A stretch of DNA of 64,000 nt from Streptomyces sp. ISL-98 (GTDB lineage: Bacteria; Actinomycetota; Actinomycetes; Streptomycetales; Streptomycetaceae), in assembly GCF_018614055.1 (NCBI RefSeq), contig NZ_JAGGPB010000005.1:322202-386201 (forward strand), read 5' to 3'. The position numbers and the translations under genes are program-made. The notes below the pieces were generated by a model. The model had not been told where the DNA came from. It saw nothing but the letters and a program-made list of their open reading frames with translations, and did no database searches. Below are positions 43,793 through 53,748 of this stretch, piece after piece (position 1 is the stretch's first letter; each line of letters starts with the position of its first letter).

Positions 43793-44631
43793 ATCGAGGC
43801 GATGACCCGGTCGGCGAGGATGTAGACGCTCTCCTCGCCGCAGGCGAAGGTCAGCGCGTACGCGCCGGAGATGCCGGAGCCGCCCAGCAGTATCGGCGTC
43901 TCGCCGTCGCGCAGGGCCTCGGCGAGGCGCTCGGCGGTCTCGCGGTGTCCCGGCGTCATACAGAGCGTCGTACCGTCCGTGAAGACGTACACGTCGAGGG
44001 TGCCGAGGGGCCCCGGGCGTACGTCGGCGAGCTCGGTGCGGGCGGCCGCGAGCTCTTCGAGGCGGGTCACGGTGCGCTCGTGGTCGGTGACGACCGGCGT
44101 CTGGACCGGGACGAAGTCGGGGTGCGAGGGGTGGCGGCGGCGGGCGGCGGCCAGCTCGGGGGAGTCTTCGGGGAACGCGTCGGCCGGCTCCAGGTCGTCG
44201 GGACCGTCGGGGCCGTCGAGTGCTTCGAGGGCCTCGTACGCGTCGAGGGCCTCGAGGCCCGCGAAGTCGGCCTGGCGCGGCACGAAGAACGGCGGGCTGT
44301 CGTCGCCGAGCCCGGTCAGGCCGCCGAGCAGCGAGGGGGCGTCCGCGGCGTCGCGGGCTTCCTGCGCGGCCCAGAAGGCACGCGCCTCGGCGAGCTCGCG
44401 CTCACGTTCTTCGGCGAGTGCTTCGGCGACCGCGGCCCGTATGCCGTCGGCCTCGGCGGCACGGGTCTGCTGGGGGACGGCGGCCCCGGCACGGCCGAAC
44501 GCGGCGGCCGTCAGCTCGGTGCGCAGGGCGGTGACCTGCCTGCGCAGTCCGTGGACAGCGTGCAGGGCAGCGGCGCCCACGGCCGTGGCAGCGGCCGTGG
44601 TCAGCAGCAGGGCAATAGACATGGCGCTCAC
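43789..44631 (-). CDS. Uncharacterised membrane-anchored protein
   Basis: 280 residues. One N-terminal hydrophobic segment (ALLLTTAAATAVGAAALHAV) is followed by an Ala/Glu-rich region, an acidic Asp/Glu/Pro stretch (ALDGPDGPDDLEPADAFPED) and a C-terminal conserved part with LGTLDVYVFTDGTTLCMTPGHRETAERLAEAL and ILLGGSGISGAYALTFACGEESVYILADRVI. I do not recognise the family. Start GTG 44631 has GGGAG 7 nt upstream; ATG 44622 is the alternative. Confidence 0.78.
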   Translation of the reverse strand: MSAMSIALLLTTAAATAVGAAALHAVHGLRRQVTALRTELTAAAFGRAGAAVPQQTRAAEADGIRAAVAEALAEERERELAEARAFWAAQEARDAADAPSLLGGLTGLGDDSPPFFVPRQADFAGLEALDAYEALEALDGPDGPDDLEPADAFPEDSPELAAARRRHPSHPDFVPVQTPVVTDHERTVTRLEELAAARTELADVRPGPLGTLDVYVFTDGTTLCMTPGHRETAERLAEALRDGETPILLGGSGISGAYALTFACGEESVYILADRVIASI

Positions 44632-44780
44632 TGACTTACTCCCGGTTTCATCGATCCCCCGACTTCCTACAGCAGCTTGCCGTGGGCCTGCGCCACCTGT
44701 CAGTGCATTACGTCACGAATTGGACAGGTCTTTTGGTTGCGTGTTTAGCCCCCAATGGGCTCTGACCTGGGAATATGCCT

Positions 44781-44813
44781 CTCCCCCAGGAGATAGATCA
44801 CATCCTGGGGGAG
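44781..44813 (-). terminator. Terminator of the thiolase gene
   Basis: 11-bp inverted repeat (44781-44791 / 44803-44813) with an 11-nt loop, 39 nt after the thiolase stop on the minus strand. Confidence 0.65.
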
Positions 44814-44851
44814 ATTGGGTTACGAACCGGGTGCGACAGGGGGGCGAGAGG

Positions 44852-46072
44852 TCAGCTGAGGCGCTCGATGACCATCGCCATGCCCTGGCCGCCGCCCACG
44901 CACATGGTCTCCAGGCCGAACTGCTTGTCGTGGAACTGGAGGCTGTTGATGAGCGTGCCGGTGATGCGGGCGCCCGTCATGCCGAAGGGGTGGCCGACGG
45001 CGATGGCGCCACCGTTGATGTTGACCTTGTCCAGGTCGAGGCCGAGGTCCCGGTAGGACGGGATGACCTGGGCGGCGAAGGCCTCGTTGATCTCGGCGAG
45101 GTCGATGTCGCCGACGGTCAGCCCGGCGCGCTTCAGCGCCTGCTTGCTGGCCTCGACGGGGCCGTAGCCCATGATCTCGGGGGACAGGCCGGAGACGCCG
45201 GTCGAGACGATCCGCGCGAGCGGCGTCAGGCCGAGCTCGCGCGCCTTGGTGTCGCTCATGATGACGAGCGCGGCGGCGCCGTCGTTCAGCGGGCAGCAGT
45301 TGGCGGCGGTGACGCGGCCGTCGGGGCGGAAGACGGGCTTGAGGCCCTGGACGCCTTCGAGGGTGACGCCGGCGCGCGGGCCGTCGTCCTGCGACACGAC
45401 GGTCCCGTCGGGGGTCGTGACGGGGGTGATCTCGCGCTCCCAGAAGCCGTTCTTGATGGCCTGCTCGGCGAGGTTCTGCGAACGTACGCCGAACTCGTCC
45501 ATCTCCGCGCGCGTGACGCCCTTGAGGCGGGCGAGGTTCTCGGCGGTCTGCCCCATCGCGATGTACGCGTCCGGGACCAGCCCGTCCTCGCGCGGGTCGT
45601 GCCAGTCCGAGCCCTCGCTCTGCGCGACGGCGGCGGTACGGGCCTCCGCGTCGGCGAAGAGCGGGTTGTGGGTGTCGGGCATGCCGTCGGAGCTGCCCTT
45701 GACGGAGCGGGACACCATCTCGACACCGGCGGAGATGAAGACGTCGCCCTCGCCGGCCTTGATGGCGTGCAGCGCCATGCGGGAGGTCTGGAGGGAGGAG
45801 GAGCAGTAGCGGGTGACCGTACAGCCGGGAAGGTGGTCCATCCCCATCTGTACGGCGATGATCCGCCCCAGGTTGTGCCCCTGCTCGCCGCCGGGGAGGC
45901 CGCAGCCGAGCATCAGGTCGTCGATGTCGCGCGGGTCGAGCTCGGGCACCTTGGCGAGGGCGGCCTGAACGATGGTGGCGGTCAGGTCGTCGGGCCGCAG
46001 GTCCTTCAGCGAACCCTTGAAGGCGCGACCGATGGGCGAACGGGCGGCAGAGACGATCACGGCTTCGGTCAT
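44852..46072 (-). CDS. Acetyl-CoA C-acetyltransferase (thiolase)
   Basis: 406 residues from ATG 46072 (MTEAVIVSAARSPIGRA). Nucleophile Cys90 is in TVTRYCSSSLQT, the second site has His in GGAIAVGHPFGMTGAR, and the proton-relay Cys is in TMCVGGGQGMA. Thiolase joins or splits acetyl-CoA units in fatty-acid breakdown or butanoyl/polyketide precursor supply. Length and motifs match a FadA-like enzyme. The apparent 23-residue extension upstream is not family-like. A TAAGCG-CC-CGCTCA palindrome lies at 46173-46186, about 100 bp upstream. Confidence 0.93.
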   Translation of the reverse strand: MTEAVIVSAARSPIGRAFKGSLKDLRPDDLTATIVQAALAKVPELDPRDIDDLMLGCGLPGGEQGHNLGRIIAVQMGMDHLPGCTVTRYCSSSLQTSRMALHAIKAGEGDVFISAGVEMVSRSVKGSSDGMPDTHNPLFADAEARTAAVAQSEGSDWHDPREDGLVPDAYIAMGQTAENLARLKGVTRAEMDEFGVRSQNLAEQAIKNGFWEREITPVTTPDGTVVSQDDGPRAGVTLEGVQGLKPVFRPDGRVTAANCCPLNDGAAALVIMSDTKARELGLTPLARIVSTGVSGLSPEIMGYGPVEASKQALKRAGLTVGDIDLAEINEAFAAQVIPSYRDLGLDLDKVNINGGAIAVGHPFGMTGARITGTLINSLQFHDKQFGLETMCVGGGQGMAMVIERLS

Positions 46073-46455
46073 CACGGCTCCATGAGGGGGCGAGTATGCA
46101 GGGCTGTCTGGGAAGTTACCCGCACGTACCGCCGAGGTCACCCGGCATGCCGTGTGACGCGGACCTCTTTTCTAAGCGCCCGCTCATTTCTTTCGTGCGA
46201 CGCTCGCACGGCTCGGCCCTGGCGGGCCTCTCCGGCTTCGCGCCGCTGCGGCGGACTCCGTCCACCAGGCGCGCAGCCGGGGCGGACTGCTGAGCGCGGG
46301 TCCATGTCCCCTGCCCGCCCCCTTCCCGGCTGTGACATTTTGCGGCTGGACACACCCGGAGGGCGTCCGGGGGGCCGGGGGCTTGCCTCCAGTTCGGGAA
46401 GGGGCGAGCAGGGGAACTGCGCCGCAGGCAACCCGCACCGCACCCCGCGCGCCCC
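46073..46455. other. Intergenic region with operator-like palindrome and hairpin-rich sequence
   Basis: 383 bp without a gene I can support. It holds the palindrome TAAGCG-CC-CGCTCA (46173-46186) and a hairpin CGTGCGA-CGC-TCGCACG (46194-46210). A series of small GC hairpins follows (GGCCCTGGCGGGCC near 46216). The thiolase promoter is in the right part. A short reading frame on the minus strand at 46116-46355 has no support as a protein. Confidence 0.5.
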
Positions 46456-47469
46456 TCACCCCCGCGCCGCGTCCGGTGTCGCCGGTTCCGTGGGGGTCGG
46501 CAGGCGCCGACGGCGGCGGTGTTTCAGGAGGGCCCAGGGGGCCCGGGCCGCCGTGACCTCCGTGCCCGCCTCCGCTGCCGCCTCCGCCGCCGCCTCCGCG
46601 ACCGGCAGGATGCCCTCGTCGCGCGCAGCGTCCAGGCGGTCCGTCTCCGGCCACAGGCCCAGTGCCGCGCACAGCGTGGGCAGGACGGCCATCGCCGCCG
46701 TCGCGTAACCCTCCGCCGAGGGGTGGTAATTGTCCGGGCCGAACAGCTCACGCGGGTTCGCCTGGAACTCCGGGCCCAGCAGGTCGCCCAGCGACACCGT
46801 CCGCCCGCCCTGCTCCACCGCGCCGATCGTCTGCGCCGCCGCGAGCTGCCGCGAGACCCGCCGGGCCAGCCACCGCAGCGGCTGGTACACCGGCTCGATC
46901 GTGCCCAGGTCGGGGCAGGTCCCGACGACTACTTCCGCCCCCGCCGCACGAAGGCGGCGTACCGCCGAAGCGAGGTACCGGACCGACTGCGTGGCCGGCA
47001 TCCGGTGCGTGACGTCATTCGCGCCGACCATGATCACGCAGACGTCGGGCCGCCGCGCCGGATCCGTCAGCAGCGCCGTGACCTGGCGCTCCAGGTCGTC
47101 GGACTGTGCCCCCGGCTGCGCGACATTGCGCATCTCGACCGGCCGCTCCGACACCGCCGCGAGCCCCGAGGCCAGCAGCGCCCCCGGCGTCTGTCCGGCC
47201 CGGCGTACGCCCTGGCCCACCGCCGTCGAGTCGCCGAGCATGGCCAGCCGCAGCGGGGGGTCCGCGGGGCGCCCGGGCCCCGGCGGGGGCATGCCGTAGA
47301 TCCCGTCCGCCGGTGGCGGAACCGGCGCCCGCCCGCCCCCCACCGACCGCTTCGCCAGCTGGACCTCCGCGAGGAAGATCCCCACCGCCGCCGCACCGAC
47401 CAGGCCGATGCCGCCGCCTCCGTACGCCGCCCCAGCGGCGATCCGCCGTGCCACCCTCGCTCTCGACAC
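46456..47469 (-). CDS. SGNH/GDSL-type hydrolase, membrane-anchored
   Basis: 337 residues from GTG 47469; GAGGAGG is 11 nt upstream. One N-terminal membrane segment (GGGGIGLVGAAAVGIFLAEV) anchors it. The SGNH domain has LRLAMLGDSTAVGQGV (Ser), NVAQPGAQSDDL (Gly), VGANDVTHRMPA (Asn) and PDNYHPSAEGYATAA (Asp/His). The substrate is unknown. The C-terminal 60 residues are Ala/Arg-rich with no domain. It is divergent from the cystathionine beta-synthase gene. Confidence 0.88.
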   Translation of the reverse strand: MSRARVARRIAAGAAYGGGGIGLVGAAAVGIFLAEVQLAKRSVGGGRAPVPPPADGIYGMPPPGPGRPADPPLRLAMLGDSTAVGQGVRRAGQTPGALLASGLAAVSERPVEMRNVAQPGAQSDDLERQVTALLTDPARRPDVCVIMVGANDVTHRMPATQSVRYLASAVRRLRAAGAEVVVGTCPDLGTIEPVYQPLRWLARRVSRQLAAAQTIGAVEQGGRTVSLGDLLGPEFQANPRELFGPDNYHPSAEGYATAAMAVLPTLCAALGLWPETDRLDAARDEGILPVAEAAAEAAAEAGTEVTAARAPWALLKHRRRRRLPTPTEPATPDAARG

Positions 47470-47618
47470 AGTCGCAGCCACCTCCTCGAAGCCTTCGCGC
47501 CTCCCGCACAAGTGCTTACTGCCCGGTAGTGGGCGCTCTTCAATCTCGCTCAGAGGTGAACCGACGGTCGTGAGCCGCATACGCTGGCATCACCATCACG
47601 GAGACCCCGGAGACCACC

Positions 47619-49007
<1,389 letters not shown>

Positions 49008-49226
49008 CGAACCGTGCGAGGCCGTGGCGAACCTCAACGAGGGTGCAGCGACGGCGCAGTGAGGCCGTAGCTTCGCAAAAGTGGTACGAGCGCGACACGT
49101 CCGCGCAGCACCGGCTTAACACGCGTCCTGCACATTGGTTGTTGTCGGCGTCAAGGACAACCGGAGCGGCTCCCGGACCTCCATGGACGCCTGGACGCGG
49201 AGACCGGCCCTGACCCGGACCGTGTC

Positions 49227-49292
49227 CCGCGGGGACCGCCGTCGTCCCGCCCCCCGGGCAACCGGGGGTGCGGCGGTCCCCGCGGTATTTTT
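49227..49292 (+). terminator. Strong terminator after cbs
   Basis: 15-bp stem (49227-49241 / 49271-49285) enclosing a second small CCCCGG hairpin, followed directly by TATTTTTTTG. Confidence 0.9.
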
Positions 49293-49316
49293 TTGACACG
49301 CCCCGCCCTGGCGGAC

Positions 49317-49507
49317 CTAGGGCGTGTCCGGCGGATCATGCCTGTGCCGCGGGGCGTGGTGCGCACATCTGCGGCGTTGTCGTCACTCGCCGACGCTCCG
49401 CGTCGACTCCCTCCTCCGCCTTGCAGCTGCACGCACCACGCCCCGCTCACCAGCACAGAGAAGGAGCCGCACCGCGAAGTCGGCCTGATCCGCCGGACAC
49501 GCCCTAG
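49317..49507. mobile_element. MITE with 22-bp terminal inverted repeats, IS5-type
   Basis: The arms 49317-49338 (CTAGGGCGTGTCCGGCGGAT...) and 49486-49507 are exact reverse complements. Each ends in CTAG, which may be the target duplication. A 15-bp subterminal inverted repeat lies inside (49349-49363 / 49432-49446). The 191-bp unit has no protein. IS5-family elements of Streptomyces have ends of this GGCGTGTCC type, so it is probably moved by an IS5-like transposase in trans. Confidence 0.88.
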
Positions 49508-49923
49508 TCCTCCCAGTCGGACTTCTCCCGGGTCTGCCGTATCCACGGCCAGCCGCGCGCCGCGTGGACCGCGTTGACGCCGACGATGCCGGCCCAGGCG
49601 ACGATCAGGCCCTTGAGGTCCGCGTTCACGACACCGATCGCCGACAGCGGGATGGCCAGAACCAGCGAGATCGCACCGAAGCCGAAGCGCTCCCCGAAGG
49701 TCGACTCCCCGTTCTGCGCCGGCTTGGTGCTGCCCCTGGCGACGACCATCTGCTGCTCGGCCAGCTGACGGCGCACGCGGCGGTCGACCGTACTGTCGAG
49801 GCGCTGGTCGACCTTCTCCAGGAACGATTCGATGAGTGCGGACTCGTAGTCCGGCCCGAGCTCCTTGCGCGCGTGCAAGGTGGCGTCGAGTTCCTTCTTG
49901 AGCTCAGGGTCGCGGGCTTCCAT
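49504..49923 (-). CDS. Small membrane protein, stop codon in MITE boundary
   Basis: 139 residues. A helical N-terminal part (ARDPELKKELDATLHARKELGPDYESALIESFLEKVDQRLDS) precedes RVRRQLAEQQ and two hydrophobic segments (AISLVLAIPLSAIGVV and LIVAWAGIVGVNAVHAA). I do not recognise the family. ATG 49923. The TAG stop (49504-49506) is part of the CTAG that flanks the right end of the MITE, so the element lies directly beside the stop codon. Confidence 0.8.
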   Translation of the reverse strand: MEARDPELKKELDATLHARKELGPDYESALIESFLEKVDQRLDSTVDRRVRRQLAEQQMVVARGSTKPAQNGESTFGERFGFGAISLVLAIPLSAIGVVNADLKGLIVAWAGIVGVNAVHAARGWPWIRQTREKSDWED

Positions 49924-50013
49924 GCACCCAATTTACGGAGCGGGCGCGGCGCGTGGCAGTGGGGTTACCCCCCCTTTCTTCCCGGGGGGAAGCCGAAAGG
50001 CCGTGCTCCTGGA

Positions 50014-50835
50014 TCAGGTGAGGTTCTTCTCCAGTGCCCGGATGTACTGGTGGATCGAGTGGTCCCGGAGGCCGTCGGCGGCCGGGGCGAAGGGGGCGGC
50101 GGTCACGCCCTTGGCCCGGTCGGCCAGCCCGCCCAGCACGGTCATGGACTCGCGGATCTTGCCGCTGGAGTCGATGTACCGCAGGTGGTCGACGTGGGTG
50201 TACGCGGGCTCCGGGGGCAACTGAGGCACGATGTCGTTGTTGTTGACGAAGCGGTACATGCGCTGCTTGAAGCCCTTGTTGTACGCGGCGGCAAGCAGCC
50301 GGTCGCACGTGCGCGGCTGGCCGAAGGTGTAGACGCCGTCCGCATGCAGCCGCGGCTCCTCCAGATACATCCGCGCCCCGGCGAGCATGGCCAGGGCGCC
50401 ACCGAGGCTGTGACCGGTGAACCACACGCTCTGCCCGTTGGTACGGAGCTCCGCCAGGGTGTCCTTCACGTCCGGGATGACGGATTCGAGCGCCTCCCCG
50501 AAGCCGTAGTGGATGTACCCCGTCTTCCCCGGCCCGGGCCAGGGCGGGGTCGTGGCATCCGAGAGCCAGTCCCGGATCTGCGCCGGCTCCGTACCGCGGA
50601 ACGCGGTGATGATCATGTGGTCACTGGCCATCGTGAACGCCTGCGTGTCCTGAAGCGGGAACGGCGGCGTGAACCGGGTGTGGTGATGACGCACCCGGTC
50701 GAAGCCCCAGCTCCCGGCGCGCTCCTCGATGGCGGTCTCGTTCTTGTAGGCCAGATCCGACGCCTGGGCCAGCCAGTAGGCGTGGGCCAGGCTGTACGAG
50801 TCGGCGTGATGGTCGATCGTGGACGGTACGGGCAT
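50014..50835 (-). CDS. Lipase class 3 family protein
   Basis: 273 residues, no signal peptide. The nucleophile elbow is VWFTGHSLGGALAMLAGARM (Ser in GHSLGG) near residue 140. The second conserved part is YTFGQPRTCDRLLAAAYN, followed by RFVNNNDIVPQLPPE (Asp) and the catalytic His in YTHVDHLRYID. It has the class 3 lipase (Rhizomucor-type) alpha/beta-hydrolase pattern. ATG 50835. The gene stands alone between intergenic gaps. Confidence 0.9.
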   Translation of the reverse strand: MPVPSTIDHHADSYSLAHAYWLAQASDLAYKNETAIEERAGSWGFDRVRHHHTRFTPPFPLQDTQAFTMASDHMIITAFRGTEPAQIRDWLSDATTPPWPGPGKTGYIHYGFGEALESVIPDVKDTLAELRTNGQSVWFTGHSLGGALAMLAGARMYLEEPRLHADGVYTFGQPRTCDRLLAAAYNKGFKQRMYRFVNNNDIVPQLPPEPAYTHVDHLRYIDSSGKIRESMTVLGGLADRAKGVTAAPFAPAADGLRDHSIHQYIRALEKNLT

Positions 50836-50970
50836 GGTCGAGTCCTCTCGGAGCAGGGGTCCGGCATCGCTTCATCGGCAGCTGCCACGAGCCGGTGCAC
50901 CATGTCGTATCCGCCGACGACCTGCCCGAAAGATCTTGGCCCTGTCTTCACCCGGATGCCCAGGTCCCCG

Positions 50971-51825
50971 TCAGCCCGCCCGTAGTACGCCGATCAGCTC
51001 GGCGACCGTGGCCGTCATCGCCCTCCGGCCGACCGAGAGGTACGTACGCGAATCGACCGCCTTCGGATTGGCGGCCAGGTACGTGCGAATCGCCCCGGTC
51101 ATGGCGATGTTCAGGGCCGTACCGATGTTGACCTTCGCTATTCCTCCGGCGACCGCCGCCGAGAGTTCGCCGTCCGGCACGCCCGAGGAGCCGTGCAGGA
51201 CCAGCGGCACATCGAGTGCGTCGACCAGCCTCGCCAGCAGCGCGTGGTCCAGTGACGCCGTACGGGACGTCATGGCGTGCGAGCTGCCGATGGCGACGGC
51301 CAGCGCGTCGACGCCCGACGCCTCGATGAAGGCCCGCGCCTCCTCGGGGTCCGTGCGGGCCCCGGGTGAGTGCGCGTCCAGGGGCTCCGCGCCGTCCTTG
51401 CCGCCGACTTCGCCCAGCTCGGCCTCGATCCACAGGCCGTTGCTGTGCGCCCACGCGGCGGCGGACCGGGTGGCGGCGAGATTCTCCTCGTACGGAAGGT
51501 GCGCCGCGTCGAACATCACGGAGCTGAACCCGGCGTCGGCCGCCTGCCGCAGCAGCTCGTCGCTCTTGACGTGGTCCAGGTGGAGCGCGACGGGCACCCC
51601 GGCCTCCCGGGCCGCGGCCGCCGCAGCGCGGGCCAGGGGCAGGACCCGCCCGTAGCGGAACTTCACCGCGTTCTCGCTGATCTGCAGGATCACCGGGGCG
51701 CCCGCGGCCTCCGCTCCGGCGACGACCGCTTCCGCGTGCTCCAGCGTGATGATGTTGAAGGCCGCCACCGCGTGCCGGTTCGTGGCGGCTTCGGCGACCA
51801 GGGCGCCGGTCTCGGCCAGAGGCAT
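50971..51825 (-). CDS. Class II aldolase, tagatose/fructose-bisphosphate type
   Basis: 284 residues. TIM-barrel class II aldolase: AFNIITLEHAEAVVAGAE, zinc-binding VALHLDHVKSDELLRQAAD (His, Asp, His), GLWIEAELGEVGGKDGAE, LAVAIGSSHAM and VLHGSSGVPDGEL, KVNIGTAL. GatY/KbaY-type aldolases cleave tagatose 1,6-bisphosphate; the fructose variant is also possible. It starts at ATG 51825, two bases after the stop of the SIS-isomerase gene, so they form one operon. The pair fits the galactosamine/tagatose degradation route. Confidence 0.88.
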   Translation of the reverse strand: MPLAETGALVAEAATNRHAVAAFNIITLEHAEAVVAGAEAAGAPVILQISENAVKFRYGRVLPLARAAAAAAREAGVPVALHLDHVKSDELLRQAADAGFSSVMFDAAHLPYEENLAATRSAAAWAHSNGLWIEAELGEVGGKDGAEPLDAHSPGARTDPEEARAFIEASGVDALAVAIGSSHAMTSRTASLDHALLARLVDALDVPLVLHGSSGVPDGELSAAVAGGIAKVNIGTALNIAMTGAIRTYLAANPKAVDSRTYLSVGRRAMTATVAELIGVLRAG

Positions 51826-51827
51826 CG

Positions 51828-52712
51828 TCAGGCTCCCGCGAGGATGACGGAACGGGTGAGGTGGCGCGGCCGGTCCGGGTTGAGGCCGCGGGCCGCCGCG
51901 ACCGCGACCGCGAGGCGCTGCGCCCGTACCAGCTCCGCCAGCGGGTCGAGGCCGCCGGCCACCCACATGGCGCCGGTGGCGTGCACCTCGTCCGCCAGGC
52001 CCGAGGGGGCGTCGCCGATCATCCAGGTGGCCGTGCCACGGGTGGAGATGCTGATCGGGCCGTGCCGGTACTCCATGGCCGGGTACGCCTCGGTCCAGGA
52101 CCGCGCGGCCTCCCGCATCTTGAGCGCGGCCTCGGAGGCAAGCCCGACCGTCCAGCCCCGGCCGAGGAAGGTGAACTGCGAGCAGCCCACCAGCCATTCG
52201 GGCAGCGGCTCGGCCAGCGCGTCCCTGGCGTCGTCCACGACGGCCTCCGAGTGCAGGCCGAAGTGAGCGCGCAGCAGGGTGAGGGCGGTGGTGGCGAACC
52301 GGGTCTGTACGACGGACTTCTCGTCCGCGAAGTCGAGTACGACCACGTCGTCGGCGGCCGACATCACCGGCGTGTCCGGGTCTGCGGTGATCGCAGTCGT
52401 AGGCATCCGCCCGCGCAGTGCCGCGAGGAGTTCGACGACCTCGGTCGTGGTGCCCGAGCGGGTGAGGGCGACGACCCGGTCGTAGCGGCGGCCGGCCGGG
52501 AACTCGGAGGCCGCGAAGGCGTCCGTCTCGCCGTGCCCGGAGCTTTCACGCAGCGCTGCCGCGGCCTGGGCCATGAACAGCGAGGTTCCGCAGCCCACGA
52601 TCGCCACCCGCTCTCCCGCCGCCGGGAGCGTGCCGCTCGGGCTCGCGGCCAGTTCAGCGGCCCGGTTCCAGCACTCCGGCTGGCTCGCCAGCTCGTTCTC
52701 GACATGACTCAC
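51828..52712 (-). CDS. SIS-domain sugar isomerase/deaminase (AgaS-like)
   Basis: 294 residues. Two SIS domains: RVAIVGCGTSLFMAQAAAALRE and SEFPAGRRYDRVVALTRSGTTTEVVELL in the first, FTFLGRGWTVGLASEAALKMREAA and AMEYRHGPISI in the second. It resembles AgaS, a galactosamine-6-phosphate deaminase/isomerase. GTG 52712 has GGGAG 6 nt upstream. It is first in an operon with the class II aldolase and is divergent from a DeoR-family gene, which likely controls it. Confidence 0.87.
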   Translation of the reverse strand: MSHVENELASQPECWNRAAELAASPSGTLPAAGERVAIVGCGTSLFMAQAAAALRESSGHGETDAFAASEFPAGRRYDRVVALTRSGTTTEVVELLAALRGRMPTTAITADPDTPVMSAADDVVVLDFADEKSVVQTRFATTALTLLRAHFGLHSEAVVDDARDALAEPLPEWLVGCSQFTFLGRGWTVGLASEAALKMREAARSWTEAYPAMEYRHGPISISTRGTATWMIGDAPSGLADEVHATGAMWVAGGLDPLAELVRAQRLAVAVAAARGLNPDRPRHLTRSVILAGA

Positions 52713-52833
52713 GCCGTACTCCCACCCTGGGTCTGAATGCTCGTTCCTGCAAGGTATACGCATCTTTCGCGCAACTTCAAGCATCTGGCGGTGCGCTAGT
52801 GTCACATCGAACGGTCGAGGAATGGAGCTGCGG

Positions 52834-53613
52834 ATGTCCCGCGACGCCCGCTGGAAAGCACTGCTGGAGCTGCTGGTCGAGCAGGGCCGGCTGGACGTCG
52901 AGGAGGCGGCGACGGCGCTCGACGTGTCGGCCGCCACCATCCGGCGCGACTTCGACCAGCTCGCAGAACAGCAGATGCTGGTACGTACCCGGGGCGGGGC
53001 GCTCGTTCACGGCGTCTCGTACGAACTCCCCCTGCGCTACAAGACGTCCCGGCGCGCGGCGGAGAAGCGGCGCATCAGCACGGCTGTCGCCGCACTCATC
53101 TCACCCGGCGAGGCGGTGGGTTTCACCGGGGGCACCACGACCACCGAGGTCGCCCGCGCCCTTGCCGCGCGCCCCGATCTCGCCACCGGATCGCCCGCCC
53201 TCACGGTGGTGACCAATGCGCTCAACATCGCCAATGAGCTGGCCATCCGGCCGCAGTTCAAGATTGTGGTGACGGGCGGGGTCGCGCGCCCGCAGTCGTA
53301 CGAACTCATCGGCCCGCTCGCGGGCGGAGTCCTCAGCCAGATCACGATGGACACCGCGGTCCTGGGCGTGGGCGCCTTCGACGCGGCTCACGGGGCCACG
53401 GCCCACGACGAGGACGAGGCGGCCATCAACCGGCTGCTCTGCGAGCGCGCAGGACGCGTCGTCGTGGCCGCCGACTCCACCAAGCTGGGTCAGCGGGCGT
53501 TCGCCCGGATCTGCGCGACGGAACAGGTGGACACGCTGGTCACGGACGCCGCCGTGTCCGACGAGATGGCCGACCGGTTCGCCGAGGCGGGCGTGGAAGT
53601 CATCCGCGCCTGA
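52834..53613 (+). CDS. DeoR/GlpR family transcriptional regulator
   Basis: 259 residues. N-terminal winged helix (WKALLELLVEQGRLDVEEAATALDVSAATIRRDFDQLAEQQMLVRTRGGAL). The effector domain (about 75-255) has GFTGGTTTTEVARAL, VVTGGVARPQSYELIGPLA and VVVAADSTKLGQRAFARI, the DeoR sensor fold that binds a sugar phosphate. ATG 52834 has GGAG 6 nt upstream; ATG 52822 is too near its site. It is divergent from the SIS-aldolase operon, so a sugar-phosphate-released repressor of that operon is likely. The 121-bp gap carries a GCATCT direct repeat. Confidence 0.9.
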   Translation: MSRDARWKALLELLVEQGRLDVEEAATALDVSAATIRRDFDQLAEQQMLVRTRGGALVHGVSYELPLRYKTSRRAAEKRRISTAVAALISPGEAVGFTGGTTTTEVARALAARPDLATGSPALTVVTNALNIANELAIRPQFKIVVTGGVARPQSYELIGPLAGGVLSQITMDTAVLGVGAFDAAHGATAHDEDEAAINRLLCERAGRVVVAADSTKLGQRAFARICATEQVDTLVTDAAVSDEMADRFAEAGVEVIRA

Positions 53614-53652
53614 TTCCGCGCACGGGGCTGCCCGGCATAACCCCTTCGGGGG

Positions 53653-53672
53653 CCACGGCTGGCGGGCCGTGG
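53653..53672 (+). terminator. Hairpin after the DeoR-family gene
   Basis: CCACGGC (53653-53659) pairs with GCCGTGG (53666-53672), with a second hairpin CCCCTTCGGGG just upstream (53641-53651). Confidence 0.5.
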
Positions 53673-53748
53673 GGGCCTGGCCAAGGATGAATTCGGGCCG
53701 GCGGAACTGCAGCCTGCCTCCCCCGCACCGGAAGGACGAAGGCTCAGT

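Noticed and set aside
46116..46355. 79-codon minus-strand frame in the thiolase upstream region
   Set aside because: Arg/Glu/Ser-rich, no start signal, and it covers hairpin-rich intergenic DNA; treated as non-coding.
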